64,000 bases of DNA from Cardiocondyla obscurior (GCF_019399895.1 NC_091875.1:5394001-5458000); one strand, 5' to 3'. Shown: positions 1 to 14,500, counted from the stretch's first letter. A program made the numbers and translations. Notes: a model not told the origin generated them from the letters alone.

Positions 1-3000
1 TGCAGCCAGCGCGTATGTAGGTCGACTTTATGAAAAATTCTCAGGTTAAAGATAACGGCTGCTCTCGTTCGACGTATCCATGTACGCTCGACTTTGCCAT
101 CGCGGTCTTTATGAACACTATTAATCGATAAACGAGGTTCTAGGACACTTTGAAAATTGATCCCCCGGCAAGTATTAAGGTGACGATAATTTCGAGACCT
201 TTTGCTCATCGAACAAGTCGAAGCGTATAAACCAATTAATAATACAATTAACAAATATGCATTATTAAAAAGAAAAAAAAAAAAAACTTAACGCGACAGA
301 CACCGCCAGATCATTGCTAGTGCAATATTTTTATTGCAACACAGAGTCCTCGTCGAATCTCATTCAGGATTTCAAAAGGCAGTCATTATTCGCCACAATT
401 TCGTAAGACTCGGACAGGCAAATGTAACCGTTACTTAACAAGCGTAGCCTCCATTACGCGCCGTGATTTTCGGCACGGCAGTCGTCACGCACAATCACGG
501 CTATCGACAAAATATCGCGAACCGTGTCGAATTTGGATTATCTTATATGGTAAAAGCGAGCAATGACTAAGCATCGTCGACTCGGCACCTCGCGTCCGTT
601 TTTGCGATTTCAATCTACGATCGCGTCCTAATTACGATGCAAGATGAATGGCGGGCCCCGTGAAAATCAAATTTTGCCGCTTTCCCGAACGAATTGCTGG
701 AAGTCGCGTCGAATATACACCGGCTCGGTGTTAAAATGACTGTCGAGTAGGACCGGGTCGATATTTTGTTTGGCAGCTTGTTGGGAGCCTCGGGACGGGC
801 TCTAATCACTTTGGAAGTATCGCAATGAACGGTGACATTAATTACCAGGGCGCGCCATTCTTCTATGCGAAAAACCGGCTGTGTTACTGACCGCTGCCGA
901 CGTTTTGTCATGTAAAAAGACAGGAGATGAATGCCCGTTGGTCCAATAATGACGCACGGTGAACGTTCGACAAGCGGTTGCTACGCGTTCCACTTTGCTG
1001 ATCGTTTACCGCGAACTATTGATGATTCGATTACAGTCGCAATCTCCAGAGGTGAGCAATGTCGATGTACAATTAGTGCAAAGGAAAAAAAAAAGAACAA
1101 ACTGTTGCAAAACTGCGAGACGCATTGAAAGACTCAGTTATTTGTTGGTCACTATCAGCGACAGATTTGTATCTCGAGGTCTATTGGATTCAATTAGCGC
1201 GGCAATTGTCAGAAGACATGACGCAGTACGACACAAAGATAAATATAAACCGAGACAAATGCGATTTTCTTCGCGATTTTTTTTTTTTAAGTAAAAATAA
1301 TAATTTTTACAGCATTAATGAGACATAAAACATTTTTTTTTTTTTTAACTATTACCTAGCCATTTTGGAAAATGCGAAGAAAACACAAACGCTTTATGGA
1401 CACAAAATTAGGAATAATATACATGTTTAATTAATCCTAGGTGATGGAAGGATCTGATAGGTGGAGTCATTAATAATAATACTGTCAGGAAAGCGTGTTA
1501 AACAGAGCAACGCCTGAGCTTTTTAACGTTAATGCTGCGCATTACACGCGGCATTGTTTTACGACGACATCGCCGTCATAATTCGCACGAGCTCGGCGCA
1601 AAAATACAATAAAAATTTAGAGCGTTCAATTTCACGCGGCTCTCGGCAAATCTCTCAAGAGCGTGTGACCCAGCGTGAACCGTCAATCGATATATAGGCT
1701 AAACCGGCTGACGTGGCTGCAAGTTTTTCATGCGTCACGTCTATTAATGTAGGTGTATATACCTGCCTACGTGCGTCGGTTTTATTTTTTTTTTCCCCAT
1801 ACGAGGGCCGTCGATAAAAATATCCCCCCAATATAGAGAAAATACGCGAATACATGTCTAAAAATATTGAATAAAGAAATTAATGTTTCAATTAAAATCC
1901 ATTCAAATAATAAAATATAAAAATTAGAGTCGCGATAAAGATTAATGGTTATGATAAAACGCAATTTATTTAAAAAAAATTCACCACAGTCGTTGCTAAT
2001 AAAGAATAAATTAATAAAAAATATTTTTTAAAAAAGACAAATTAAGAAGACATCTGCTGATAAATGTAAATGTGATTATTGATTTCGCGTAGTTTCAGTT
2101 TTTCGGCAATAAATAACGATTTAGTCCCGCCGTTAATGAGTGCGCGATGCGCGGCGCTATATAAAGATCGAATGGCAAACGATCCGTAACGTGAATTACA
2201 TTAATTGCCAACAGTAGAACAACATCTCGACCGGGACGAAGGCACAACAAAAAATGCTAATCGCTTCTGCGGTTGCGTAAGCGAAATTAAACAGGAGATC
2301 ACGAGGCGCGTTTCGACCTCGTTGAAACGCTCGACGTGGTTGTCGCTTACATTAAGCTTGCTGCGACGTTTCTACACGAGCACGACTTTTAATGATTAAT
2401 CTACGTACGAGTGACCCCGAGACTAAATAACGTCCCTTTTTTTTTTTTACGCAACGCGATGTGGCCAGGCGGCCACGTGTGGGTCTGATAAGGATAACGC
2501 GTATCGTACGCGCTATCGGGTTAAGCCTGTAAACGCATACAGTGTATCGCACTCGATATCGCTCTCAATGCGCGGCTTTCAGCGCTTTCTGAGGACCTAT
2601 CGTCGGCTATCTCCCGTTGTACAAACGCGCCGCGCGCACACATGGCAAAAGTGACGTAACTGTGCGGTCGCGAGAGTCCGTGGATTAGATCGAAACTCGC
2701 GTGTCGCCGGAGCAGCGTGAACGGAAAGCGCGTCGAAGCGCAGGAACGGAGCAGGAAATCGACGCCGTCGATTCGTTTCGATTCAGCGTGACGCGAGAGA
2801 GCGGGGCCGGATGCCCGCTTCGGCGAACCGTGTCCAGCCCGGCGTACGATCTCATTAAATTCAACATGACCCGCTCCGGTCCGCCCGCGACAGATCGGAC
2901 ACGGGATCACGCGGAGACCTCGACAACGAAACGCCGGAACGACGTCGCCCCCGCAGCTGCAGCCGCATAATATGCGTTTACGCGTTGATGTGCCGCCGAA

Positions 3001-6000
3001 AATGTCGTGCCGCGCGTATCGCGGTTGAACACCGGGTGTTATCGGCGATCCCGCAACCAATCTGGCTTCTAATAAATCGAGATCGCGTTTAGTAAGCGGT
3101 CGCGTTCCGATCTTTGCATTTCTTTTAAAAGACCATATTTTCGACCTGGACGAACAGTTCGATTTCGACGACGTCAAAGGGAGCGGATCCGTAGGTAATA
3201 ACAAAGATTGAACGGCGACGTTTATTATCGAAAAGGATACCGCCGTGACAAAGAGGACAAAAATAAACGATTAATCTCCACCCCGGGAGTAACTCCGTAC
3301 TCCGGCGGCCGTCCAGTGGACGACAAGGGTCAACGACCCCCGGAACTCTCGGAAGAACCGTGGAAGCGTATTAATTACAAATCGCTCCGAAGCCATCCAT
3401 CGATCGACGGCCGACCATTCATCACCTGGCGATCGCTAGCACAGTTCTGAGGCGCGGAGGATCGATCGGTCGGCTGGTCCCCACTTCAGTGCCCTCCTTT
3501 CTTCCTCCACCCGCCCGTGCAGCCCCGCCGCGTCAACCGGGGGGTCAACGGCCAACGGTTAATGGTCCCTCTTTCTCTCTCTTTAACCCGCTCTCTCGCA
3601 AACCTCTCTCCTCTCTCTTTCTTTCTCTTTCGCCTCGTCTCTCTTTCGCACGCGAGGAAAGCACGCTCCGCGATTACTCGACACCCCGTCCCGCTCATCC
3701 TCTCTTCCGCGTGTACACCCTTTTCTTCCCTGTCTATCCTTCGGCTCGCTTCCACCCCCTGAGTCCTCTTCCCTCCGGGTAACACGTCCAATGGCGTGAC
3801 GATCGCCAGTGCGGAATTGCACGCGCATCGGACTGATTAGGCAGAGATAGGCCCATCGCAATTATCCGCCACCTTCAGAAGCGAAACGGTGCCGGGCTGA
3901 ATAGTCGTTACGGGAAGAGCTGGACTCGCGAAGTCGGAGCTCTATGGCCCGATCGATACCCGCTATCAATTCCGATCCGTATCGCGACACTTGAATATCC
4001 AACGTTGACCAAACCCACCCCGTCGTCGTTAGCCTAGTTTCCTTCGGCGGTGAAGCCCGTGCTGCATAATCCTTCCATCCGTTTGGTTCTACATTGCTAA
4101 CAGCGCGACGATAATTCACCATACGCACGCGGCCGTATCGGGCCGCAATTTCTGCGGCTGATTAGAGACCGCGTTACGAAGGCACGACGATTGTATACGC
4201 GATACCGCGCGGTTATAAAACAGCGTTTCGCGAAACAAACACCGATTGCGGCGGCATCGAGATCCGCGCTCCCAGGCCGAGATGTATCATTGGCCTCGTG
4301 TAACTGTCAATAAGACTTCGCTATCGGCGCGCAGTTAGAAAATAGCGTAATCCCTGTGATCACGCAAAGTCCGAGATAATCGAGATACGATTCAACGAAC
4401 GGCACCGCGTGCCGGAAGGATCGCGTATATTGCGCGAGGTTCGAGTTCTGGAAAGTTTACGCAGTTCGTCGACGAGGTTTTCTCACGCTGATGAATGGAG
4501 TCTGCGTAATGCCCCCCTGTCGTGGCTGCCTCTGGAGATAAAGCCTCATATAAATTTCAATTGTTACGCACGTTTGCGCCAGGCGCGCTGAATTCTCTCG
4601 CACGGTTCGACGAGGGTTGGAAGCCTTTGCCATTAGGAGGAAAACTGGTCGTACGTGGCACGTATCGCGGGCGGCTATCGAGCAGAACGGCTATCGCCGG
4701 GAAACCAGGTTACGAACATTGTGCTAGGTTTGCGTTGTGGAAGAGGCGTTCGAGTCGGGAAAACTGCTCGAGCACATGGACTCGTTAGAGCCGTCGTAAA
4801 ATTGTCGGCGCCGATAAACGGCGACGGCACGCGGGAAGATAACGAAACGCTCGCAAATACATCAACGGGATAACGACGTTCCGTTCCCCGTGCAGCTGTG
4901 TCGCGGTTAACGACTTAATTTACTTCGCGACAGAACGTCATTTCTTTTTCCATCGAAGATCGCGGAGAAAGAGCCGTTCGCGCCGACGACTTCCCAGTCA
5001 AGCTCACTTGAACGTCGAAAAAAAAAAAGTGAAAGAAATTAACTAAATTTTCATTCGACGATATCGAAACGTCAAATGTTCCGAAGACGGTCTCGAGTCT
5101 CGAAGGCGCAATCCACGATCTCGCGGCGATCGCGAGTCCTTTCATTTACGCGTCCGTCTTTCTTTCGCGACGCCGATAGTCCCTCAAAGTCGACGCAGCC
5201 GAGTCACGTAATAAAATTATAAACCCACAGCGAGGAATGACTCGACGCGCGGGTTAAGGTCGTTACGTGGAGAGGAAATACGTGACGAAAGAAGGGAAAA
5301 AAAAACTGAGAGGAAGCAGAGGAGTGCAAGTCGGTGCATTCCGCCATCGAGGACCAGACGAATTTGCGATTAGCGATGCTTACGCTCGTTTAACGCTCGT
5401 TCGATAAAGAATTCCGTCCTTCAGAATTTTCAGCGCAACTTGAATAGCGCTGCGTCGATACATTTTCTTGACGCTACCGATACCGTAAGATAGTAGGTAC
5501 TTCGGACGCAATTCACTGCGAAGTGGATCGCGTCTGAAAACAAGTCCCGTCTGCATTTTTAATTCTATTAGTTACGACACGGGTGAACTAAAGTTCGACA
5601 AACTCGCAACGAACGCAACGAGGTGACGGCCGACGAAACGGAGATTCACAGTTACGCGTGCACGCATCGGTGTCATCGACGTGCGTGGCACGACACGAGA
5701 TGAGGTATCGTTCGTGCAACAGAGATCACGTAAAGAAACTCAATCGAGACGTTATCAATATTACTCAAGCATCCGCTGGATTCGAGCGAGAGTCGCTGAA
5801 ACGTTCGTCTTTGTGCACAATTTAATTTTAACATCCGCGTAAAGTGCAATGTAATAATACATATAAGTACAATTAGAATAAAAAAAATGATATTAAATAT
5901 GCTGTCTGGTATTCTTTTTAGTATAACGTTTTGTTCAATTTTCTCGAAAACCCTTGCGACGTGTGATAATAATTCAATGCACATCGTGGGCAATTGAGCG

Positions 6001-7654
6001 CGCACACGTAACCACGTCTATAATACGCGTACGTTTGCGATTGTTATCGGCGATCGAGACTTCGATGCGTCAGATAGAATACGATGGATCGCCCGGCGAT
6101 CTGATCGTAGGCCGGTCCTTCGAAACGCGCACCTTACGAAGCCCCGTAAAGTGGAAAAAAAAAAAATTATCTTCCTGCGACGACGGCGACGCGATCCGCA
6201 TAAATAAACGGCCGAGATAAGAAGGTAAGGTTGGCGTGGACGTCGCGGGCAATTAAACGAAATTATTTATGCTCGCAGATCGTTTGTCCGCGTCCTGAAG
6301 AAATAAACGTAGCCGCGCCCACGTGAAATCGGCCAACGCGCGTTCCCTTCCTGCCGCAGAGAGCCGCACAATTGTCGCGCGAGCATTATTATTAAAACAC
6401 ATTTCCCGATTGGCCACGCGGTTATTAATTATCACGCTAATTACAGAGTTTCGCCGGGGGAGGTTAAAATTTAGGGTGCCTCGATAGCCTGCCCCTTTTT
6501 TCTCATCCTCCCGCGCCTCTTTACCGCCGGCAAAATAATCCTCACGCCATTTCGCGACAGGTTTTTCCACGTCGGAAATAATCGCGATGAGAAATCACGC
6601 AACGCGAGAATCTCAATTGTCGCTTTTTACAATGATTACGTTATTAACAATAAACACATTAACAACCGATACGCGTGGGTTTTTTTTTCCTTTTTTCCTT
6701 TTTTTTCCCCCCTTTTTTTCCTCGAACCGCATTCGAGGTCAGGCTTGCGAAGTTATTATCGCGCATGACGATAACTCCGTGGGAGTTTTGCGCGAAAGCC
6801 ACGCAGAGAAATTGCGCGTGCTCTTATCTGTTGACGAGACAAGCTCGTACGATCGATTATTCTGGGAGAGGCTCGAAACGTTCCTCTTTACCCCGTTCCC
6901 GCGGGCCGGCATTTTTGCGATGATTAGCCGTTCACGCTGTTTCTGCGCATTTGCATTTTAATCGTATTGCAAATTATATGTAGCTCGCTATACTCGCTAT
7001 AAACATTTAGCAATCGTACAGGTATTAAGTATAAGACGGGCTTCTCCGCTTTTCTCTCTTCGACCTGTTACTTACGCATTTGTGAAGCTTCCTAAGGAAA
7101 TTAATCCATTTAGCGCGTAACACATTTCTGTGTAAAACCGTGTCGTTTCCAATTCCGTGTATCGAGAGCGATTTCGAAAATTACACTTATGGCGTATCCG
7201 CGATCGCAAAGCCGGGAGCGTGTTGCGCTCGAAATGAACGAACGCGGCCGAATTGTAAATCAACGTGGGTCACCGAGAAGGAGGAATCGACGAAGTTGGA
7301 AGACGACAGTGGTTCAATAATGGGCTCGAGAAGAGACCGGACACGCCGGGATACGCGAGAGCAAAGTAGAAATCCGAGTTTATCCGAGCTTTGTCTTACT
7401 CGGTCGTGGAATCGTGGGGATCTTCAAGGGAACGATTCTCAAGGGCTCCTCTCGGCGGGCTTGGCGAAGCGTAAAAGAACGGCGAGCGAATAAAGGAAGA
7501 AGAACGAGAGTTGAAAACTTCTTGTTCTTTGAATATTTCAAATATTTTGAACGATTCCCGGGACGGCGGTGGGCCGAATAACTCGCGGAAAGTATTTAAA
7601 CCACGTAAACTGCTCGGGACGTGACACAAAGTATGAAAAGTATTAACTACTCAC
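1..7654. other. No recognisable gene; possible first-intron territory of IPPK
   Basis: All ORFs here are short or Arg/Ser-rich shadows; none matches IPPK's later exons on the minus strand. An AT-rich island lies at about 1840-2080 and poly-A/T runs at 1266, 1330, 2438 and 6680. A minus-strand donor-like GTAAGT lies at about 7070-7075 with an acceptor-like sequence upstream; the roughly 50 nt between are open in two frames and not identifiable. Confidence 0.5.
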
Positions 7655-7856
7655 GTGTGGCAGCGCGATAACGATATTGGCGTTTCCTTCTCCTCTGTAA
7701 GTCGCATTTTCCAGAGCGAGAGTCGTGAGAGGTAAACTCGTCTCGCAGTTGAACGGTGACTCTTCCTCCGAGTTCTCGACGGAAGCGGGCATCGTTTTCG
7801 AGAAAAACATGATGGGTGAAAACGCTTCGCTGTTGTTAGAAAATGTATCGCCAAGC
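7655..7856 (-). CDS. IPPK: Inositol-pentakisphosphate 2-kinase, N-terminal exon (partial)
   Basis: IPPK adds the 2-phosphate to Ins(1,3,4,5,6)P5 to make InsP6 (phytate). Seen: on the minus strand a good acceptor (TTGATTGTTTACAG) opens the exon and a consensus donor (GTGAGT) closes it in phase 0. One frame is open throughout, 67 codons plus one leading base. It ends in YRGEGNANIVIALPH, which matches the glycine-rich nucleotide-binding loop of the IPK1 family (plant enzymes have a similar YRGEG-ANLV stretch). In-frame Met codons at 7808-7810 and 7789-7791 could start translation, giving 52 or 46 residues in this exon; the Ser/Glu-rich part before the loop is then the N-terminus. The leading single base means an upstream exon must supply two bases if coding begins earlier. 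Downstream exons (N-lobe strand, C-lobe, E-x-K-P-K motif) were not found to position 1. The family call rests on this one motif and its N-terminal placement. Confidence 0.72.
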
Positions 7857-10800
7857 CTGTAAACAATCAAAATACTTTCTGTAATTTTGCAACAATTTTT
7901 TCGCCGTGAATATTTTTTTTTTCAATATTTATCATTCATTAATGGTACAATTTTATAATTAATCAATATAACGGATATAAAAAATATAAAGAAATCTGGG
8001 ATCTTCAAGTGTTCGTTAAATTTTAAACATTTATGATAATTTATCTAGATTTCTAAATAGAAACGAAATTTATTCACTCGAGAGAACTCTCGCGATCTCT
8101 AATTCTAAAGTGCTAAAACGGCATTGCCGCGCATAAGCGAAATACGTTGCCTCGATCGGTGAGACAGCTTGAGGACTCGGAAAACTTTTTGCGCCGCAAT
8201 TCGATATCTTTGTCAGATGTATGACCACGTTGACGTAACACGCGACCGTGCGAGATATCAAGTCGGTCAAGATTTGCGCAGCCGTGACATTTCTTTAAGC
8301 TCGACTTTGCCGGCCGGTAGCGGCGATTGTCGAAGAAAAATCGCTCGCCACCGGTGGCTGGTGAAAGTCGAGCACAGGCCTCTCTGGGCTGCGGCGTCTT
8401 GCATTACCGCGTTAACCGTGGAAATTCAGAAGCCGATCGATTTCGATCGCGCCGTCGAGATTGCGCGACGGTATTTCGCAACGTTCCGCCGATATTAGCC
8501 TTCACGGAAGACCTATCGCCGACAATTTGGCCTTGACCCTAGGCAGGATCGCGTCTTGATCAGTGACGTCGAGTCGGCGGATCAAAAATACACGCTCTTC
8601 CCTCGCCCCATTAAATATCGAGCCCGATACATCACGCGGAGGCACGATAGCGCGGGGTAATCTCTGCTCCTTGACGCAAGCCGGTGACGCCACTCGTGCA
8701 GTCTCCACCGACACATCGTCACACACGTACAATGCTAATGAAACGGTCAGAGAAGGCAACACTTTCACCCGCGTTTTAGCTTCGCGAAACGAATTTGTGT
8801 AAAATAGCCGGCGCGTTTGTTTTACCAGAGTTTACCGGGTTACGTAAAGCTCTTACCGAGGAATACGAATTTCTCACAGTAGAAACCGCCTCGCCTTTTG
8901 GAACGACTATACTCGAGGCCTTTCGTCTCTCGTGACGTAATTGCTCGCTGCCAATGACCAGGTAATTGCACGGAACGGCCGCGTGACAGACGCCGAGGTG
9001 CGACGCGGACGTAAAAGTGCGATTCAACAAATCGCACGATGATCGCGGAGAGAAGAGTATGACTCGATATTCATTCAGAGAGGAAAACATCGCTAGCGTA
9101 CGTAGTTATCGTAGTGAACCTTGCGCGCCAACGACGCCGAGTTATACATAGAATTGCGTTATGCTATTACTCATCGTGAAGTGACACGCGGCTATTACAC
9201 TCCGACGAATAAAACGCCTCTCGCGTACGATGTGACGAGCGATTCGATTGGTTGCAAAATACCTTATTAGGAAAAAAAAGAAAAAAAAAAAAAAAAAAAA
9301 AAGGGAGAAAGGGGAAACGTTCTCTCGATGACGTATCGATCGCCCGAATTTCGTCAGACGTTTTAGAACGTCGCAAATAAAGACGTGTTGCCGGGCAGCG
9401 CAGGTAAAAAAGAAAAGGCAAAAAAATGTATATATATGAAATAACCTTTATAAGCGCCGCGGCGTGTATTTACTTATATTAGCTGGCTGTTGACGAATAA
9501 CCTGTTGAATTTTATAGACTCGTCAAGCCTGTCGCCCCGCGAACGGTAATGTGAAAATATGTTTCCGAAGTGGTTCTTGCGCAATCGGACACTTTAAAAC
9601 TATCTCGACCGGCCGGTGGGCTCGTCTGGAGGGCTCGAGCAGATCCCTTGAAAGCGACACCGGCGAGATCGGTTGCGCTTCGAGTGCTCGCGAAAACGTC
9701 TATTCCACGTAGCCACGTTTCCCGGTGACCGTCACGCGGCTGCGGCACGCTTATGGTACGTTCCGTACGCTAGACGATGAGTCACGCGAATGAAGTCATT
9801 TATGCCGGCAATAAAAAGAGAACCGCGACCGCGAACTTTCGAAAGCGCCGTTAACGAGCGCGGCTCGCATCGAAATGCAAATAAGTCTCAAAAGCGAGGC
9901 GGCGCGCTGATTGCCTAAAACCGTCACGCCAGAACCGCAATTCTGGTCTCCAGCTTTCGAGCTGTTTTTTTTTTTCTTCGAGCCGCGCGGAAAAGCCGAG
10001 GACATTCGGGAAATTCGCGCGTATCGCGCGCGGTATCGCGCAATGTGTCATACGATGCGAATAAAAAGTTATGCGCCATATGCTTCGTGGACTTGATCCC
10101 GCGCGCAATAAAGGTGTACCGTGATTCCTTTCCCGAGTGGAGTTTCTTTATTTGATCGCCAATACCGCTGGGAGATTGCTTCTTCGCTTTAACAATTCAT
10201 AATTCAAGATACGCGAGTGCTGTCGAGAAAAAAAAAAAATCGCCTGTTGTAAATCAGCGTATCTCATCTGAGGCTATCTATGCCGCGCGTTGATGCCGAT
10301 CGAAGGATTATCGCAAATCACAACAACGGCATTCCGATCGCGAGATAAATCGTGGCGGAAAAAACGCGGAATATTAATCCGGACGTGCGTTGCAGGTCGT
10401 AACGTGATTGCATTTCGAAAATGAATACCGGGCGCAATAGCTGACGAGTGTACGTCGCGTTTAATCATGCACTTAGCTTTATCTGTCGCGCCTCGTTACC
10501 AGCCGGCAAGAAGGTCTTTAATAACGACTCTAAATTGGAGCAAGGCGTAAACTTGTAACCTGTAGCGGTGTTATTTTCCACTGGTTGGTTAGTAATACAT
10601 ATATCTTTTCACCGTTAGTCTAACCGGCGCGACGATCGCGCGCGTTTAAAAGATAATTGTCTCCTCGGCGGTTACCTCAGATGAGCCAGCATCGCGTTCC
10701 GCCCGTGATAATCTCGTTACAAGGACGGTTATCTTATTATACACGCCTCGTCATATGTCGAAGTTTAGAAGGTGGTAGGTGCGGTTGGAGAAAAACGCAT

Positions 10801-11528
10801 CTCGCGCATACGCGACAAGCTCGAACCGACGCCGTAGAATGCTTATCGATTGTTAACGTTTTACGCGCGCGTCGCTATCCACCTAGATGAGACGCGGATA
10901 TATCTTTTCTGAGCTCGCGCGATTCTGCCATCGTTTCAAAGCGCGCTGCGAAGGGCGTTTTCACGGAAAACGAGCGACGTATGCAACAGCCTGTATCGCG
11001 CGGTACCTTTTAATAGCACTGGCTTATACGCGCTTCACGTACGTGCGCCGACGTCGTTCTATAGGTGCACCGACGACGCTGCCAGAAGCGAACCGTCTTA
11101 TCCATTTTCGCGTAAGGTTAACGACCGTCGGGCTTGCGAAACTCCCGAGCGGATCAACGGGGCGAAAGCCTACACGCAGCGTCGACGGGTAAACGCGGGA
11201 TGCACGCGGCGTAATTGGAAACGCCCGCGTTTAATGTCCGCGGGCGAGCCGAACTTTCCGGGCACTATAAAGCCGCCGGGGGTTTCCCGGCCCGATTAAC
11301 CCGTAAGTACGGTCGCGGAGTAATTAAAACTTGCCAATTTAGCGGCGCAGCCTCGCGTAGCGGAGCTCGAACTGAAAAGCGGTCGCTCGGTGTTTTCTTA
11401 AAACGATTTACCCATTACGGGCACGATAACGAGGGAAAAATGCAAATAAATCATGTCTGCGGCTCGCGATTAAGTATGCAGATGCGTAGATAGATTTCGC
11501 CGGTGAGATTCCCGCGCGCTCACTTCAA

Positions 11529-11562
11529 CGGGACTGTTGGTCCAGCCCGGGCAACAGTCCCG
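11529..11562. repeat. 11-bp perfect inverted repeat
   Basis: CGGGACTGTTG at 11529-11539 and its exact complement at 11552-11562, with a 12-nt GC-rich loop. Function unknown. Confidence 0.85.
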
Positions 11563-14500
11563 TCTCGAGTGGAGGTGAAATGCATCGGACTCGGCAATTT
11601 GTCGAGCGGCGCTTTCCGACAAGTTCGCGCGAGAACACGAACGTTGCAGCTGCGAGCCGAGTGCACTTCAACGTGGGACAATGCGCCGCGTCCCGAGGCA
11701 GAAGGATATGCAGCGAGAAGAGAGAGAAAAAAAAAAGAAAAAAAAAAGGCGACGGGAACGGCGGTGGAAGAGGCTCGTCGTTGTTCAGTGATAAGAGGCG
11801 GAGCGTGTGATTGAGCGAGCGTAAGAGAAAGGGGGGAAGGCGCTAAAGGAAAGAGAGCGGTAGACGGAATGACAAGAAAGGAGAACCTTGTTCCTTTCGT
11901 CGGCAATCGATAAGCGCAATTAAGATTCGTCTTTGAAACGAAACAGCGAGAATGGGAGTCTGTGCTAATGACGCGGGGGGGGGGGGAAAGAAGGGGGATC
12001 GAGAGAGGAAAATGCGGAGAACCTTCCGGCGAATATCGCCGGTCTAGCGACTACGCGTTGATTCAAGTGCCTTTCGCGTCGACGAAACGTTGACGGATGT
12101 TAAAAGAGTCGTGAAAAGGAGAGGTTTGCTCGTTACATCTGCTTTAGTATTTACACTCAACTTACGTATGTTTGATGTCCGCGCGTCATCAAAATTGCGC
12201 GGCACCGTCTTTCTCCCCTCAATCACGCGCCTCTTTCGCTTATCGTTAAAATCCCGACGCCCGCTGTCGGATAAGACTCGGTCGAACTCAACGGTCTCTT
12301 CGAGGCATTGCGCAACATTGCCGAATGGCGTGCAGCTGGCAGGCAACAAAGTGCGATACGCAGCTTCAGCGAGGAACAAGCCGTAGGTCGCGCGGAAGAG
12401 ATTGGCAGAGGATGCTTAGGAGGGTGAAAAGAGAAAGAGAGCGGGAGAGGTGAAGCTGAAGAAGAAGGGAACTTCGTGCTGAACAGAATCAGCAATTCTA
12501 ACTTACGAGGGGGCCAAGCGACGTTAGGGGGGTCGGAGCAACAACCGACGTTGACCTCCACGACAACCATCGTCGGTGACTGCGGTGGCGGCGGAAACGA
12601 CGAAGACGAAGACGACGCCGACGACGACGGCAAAGACGAAAACCACGAAGATGGAAGCCGACGGGCGACGGCGGATTTCTTATTCCCTTTTTCTCTTTTC
12701 TCGCGCGTAATAATTTCGCCTCGATTTGTAACGCTGTTCGAGATCGTCTCTCCTACATCGCGACGGGAAAGCTAGCTAAGGACCTCAGGAAAGAATACCC
12801 GATCAGGTTGTTGAACCAGGTCGAGCGTAGAAAGCACAGCTATGACAATGGTAACGCGCGCCCTTTGGGCGATCCATTAACCTTTTCCCATCCCGGAGTA
12901 CGCGGGAAGCTCGTAACGAGCGCGGCGTAGTAGTTTCAGATCAGTGCTCGAATCAGAAATCATTATAATGTAACAGGATAGCCGCGAACAACTCGAGCGC
13001 GCGCAGCACGAAGCGCAGATCCTGCGATCTTAGCATCATTGTGGCACCGTCTCGTTTCATCTCATCGATTTCCACTTCACAGCCTTGTTCTTCCACGGCG
13101 ATGTTTCGCTCAACGCTCGCAGCTCGAGGACGGTCTGTGAATTTCGCGTATCGAATTTATTCGTCTTTCCTCTTCAGTTACGTCACAGCCGCGCAAACTT
13201 TGATCTCTCTTTTACGTGATAAAATTTACAACTCGATATATGTATGTATAAAGTACAAATAACCTGCGCGACTTCAGAAGAGGCCTTATCGCTGAAAATT
13301 TGTTTTTTAGAAAGTTTAATAATATCTTTACGCTTGCAGAGAGTAGCACGCGTAATTCTGCGAGCGTTCTCGCAAGTTATCTCGAAACATTTCTGAGAAC
13401 GGCTATATTGAGAGTCCCGAGAACGTTAGCGTGGCTGAAAAGTAATCTTCAATTTCCCGTTTGCGGTCGCTGATGCATGTAAAAAAAAAAAAAAAGAAAT
13501 TGAAGAAAAAAAAAATATTTAAAAAATTACACACTATCACTCCGCGAGTATTCGCGATAGTGCGCGATGTAAATGGATTCGCTTCGCCGGGATCGCTGAT
13601 TTAATTTACTGATATTTAATCGTGCGTCTTCCGAGTAAGCGATTTCACTCGCAGAACTGTCGTCTTTGCAAAATTTATTTGACACAAACATCGGACACCA
13701 CTTCGCCGCTGCTAATGTCTCAAATAATTAAAAGAATTTCGTAGTTGTTGCACCAACGGCGTTGCTTCGTTATTACGTATACCACATATTTGCCGAACTT
13801 ATTGCACATCTGTCAGTAACACGAAGCAAATTTAGAGACGCTAAAATTGATTGTTCGGAGTTCACCTGAAAACGTCGAACATCTCGCGATGTTTACGGTC
13901 GATTACGCTGATGCACGCAACTCCTTTCGCGGCGCAAAACTCTTATATTTCTGCTTTACGCTGCAAACAGCACGAAACGGTACACGCACGGTAAGATGAT
14001 CGGGGTAATGGACGGCGAAGATTGATCGACACATTTGTATTATTTTTTTTTTTTTATATTCATGAAATTTCATAAGCACGAGGCCTTTTGTTTTTATTAT
14101 CTCTGTACAAAAACAGTCGAAAAAATTATAGATTTTCTTTGTTAAAGATTTAATTTTTTCTCTGGAGCTTCACGGCGTATGTACAAGCGGGAAATAATTA
14201 GCCAATATAATCATAAATCTAAAAACTAAATATAATTATACATTGATATAATAGATATAATAATTATAATCCATTATAATTAATAGTAAATCTACGAGTC
14301 TACAGATTTGAGTACGTGTGTAAATGTGTTCGTGTATTCGAGTATTCGCGATTTGTGTAATACGTATTATGTCCGTGTATTGGACGTGAACGGGGTCTTG
14401 TTTGCGTGTATGTGTGTTTTGTGTGTATGTATGATATACTCATGGACATGCATGTAGACTTGTAAAGCGAATTTTATACAGAATTCATTGAGTGGCGTCT

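Noticed and set aside
1487..1499. 13-nt match to the miR-8/200 family 3p sequence (TAATACTGTCAGG)
   Set aside because: The match breaks after 13 nt and no complementary 5' arm lies upstream to form a precursor; a match this long is plausible by chance across many miRNAs.
2521..3204. 227-codon minus ORF
   Set aside because: Arg/Ser/Cys-rich, overlaps open frames on the other strand, no domain; not an IPPK exon.
4438..4450. B-box-like GGTTCGAGTTC
   Set aside because: No A-box at the right distance upstream and no acceptor stem.
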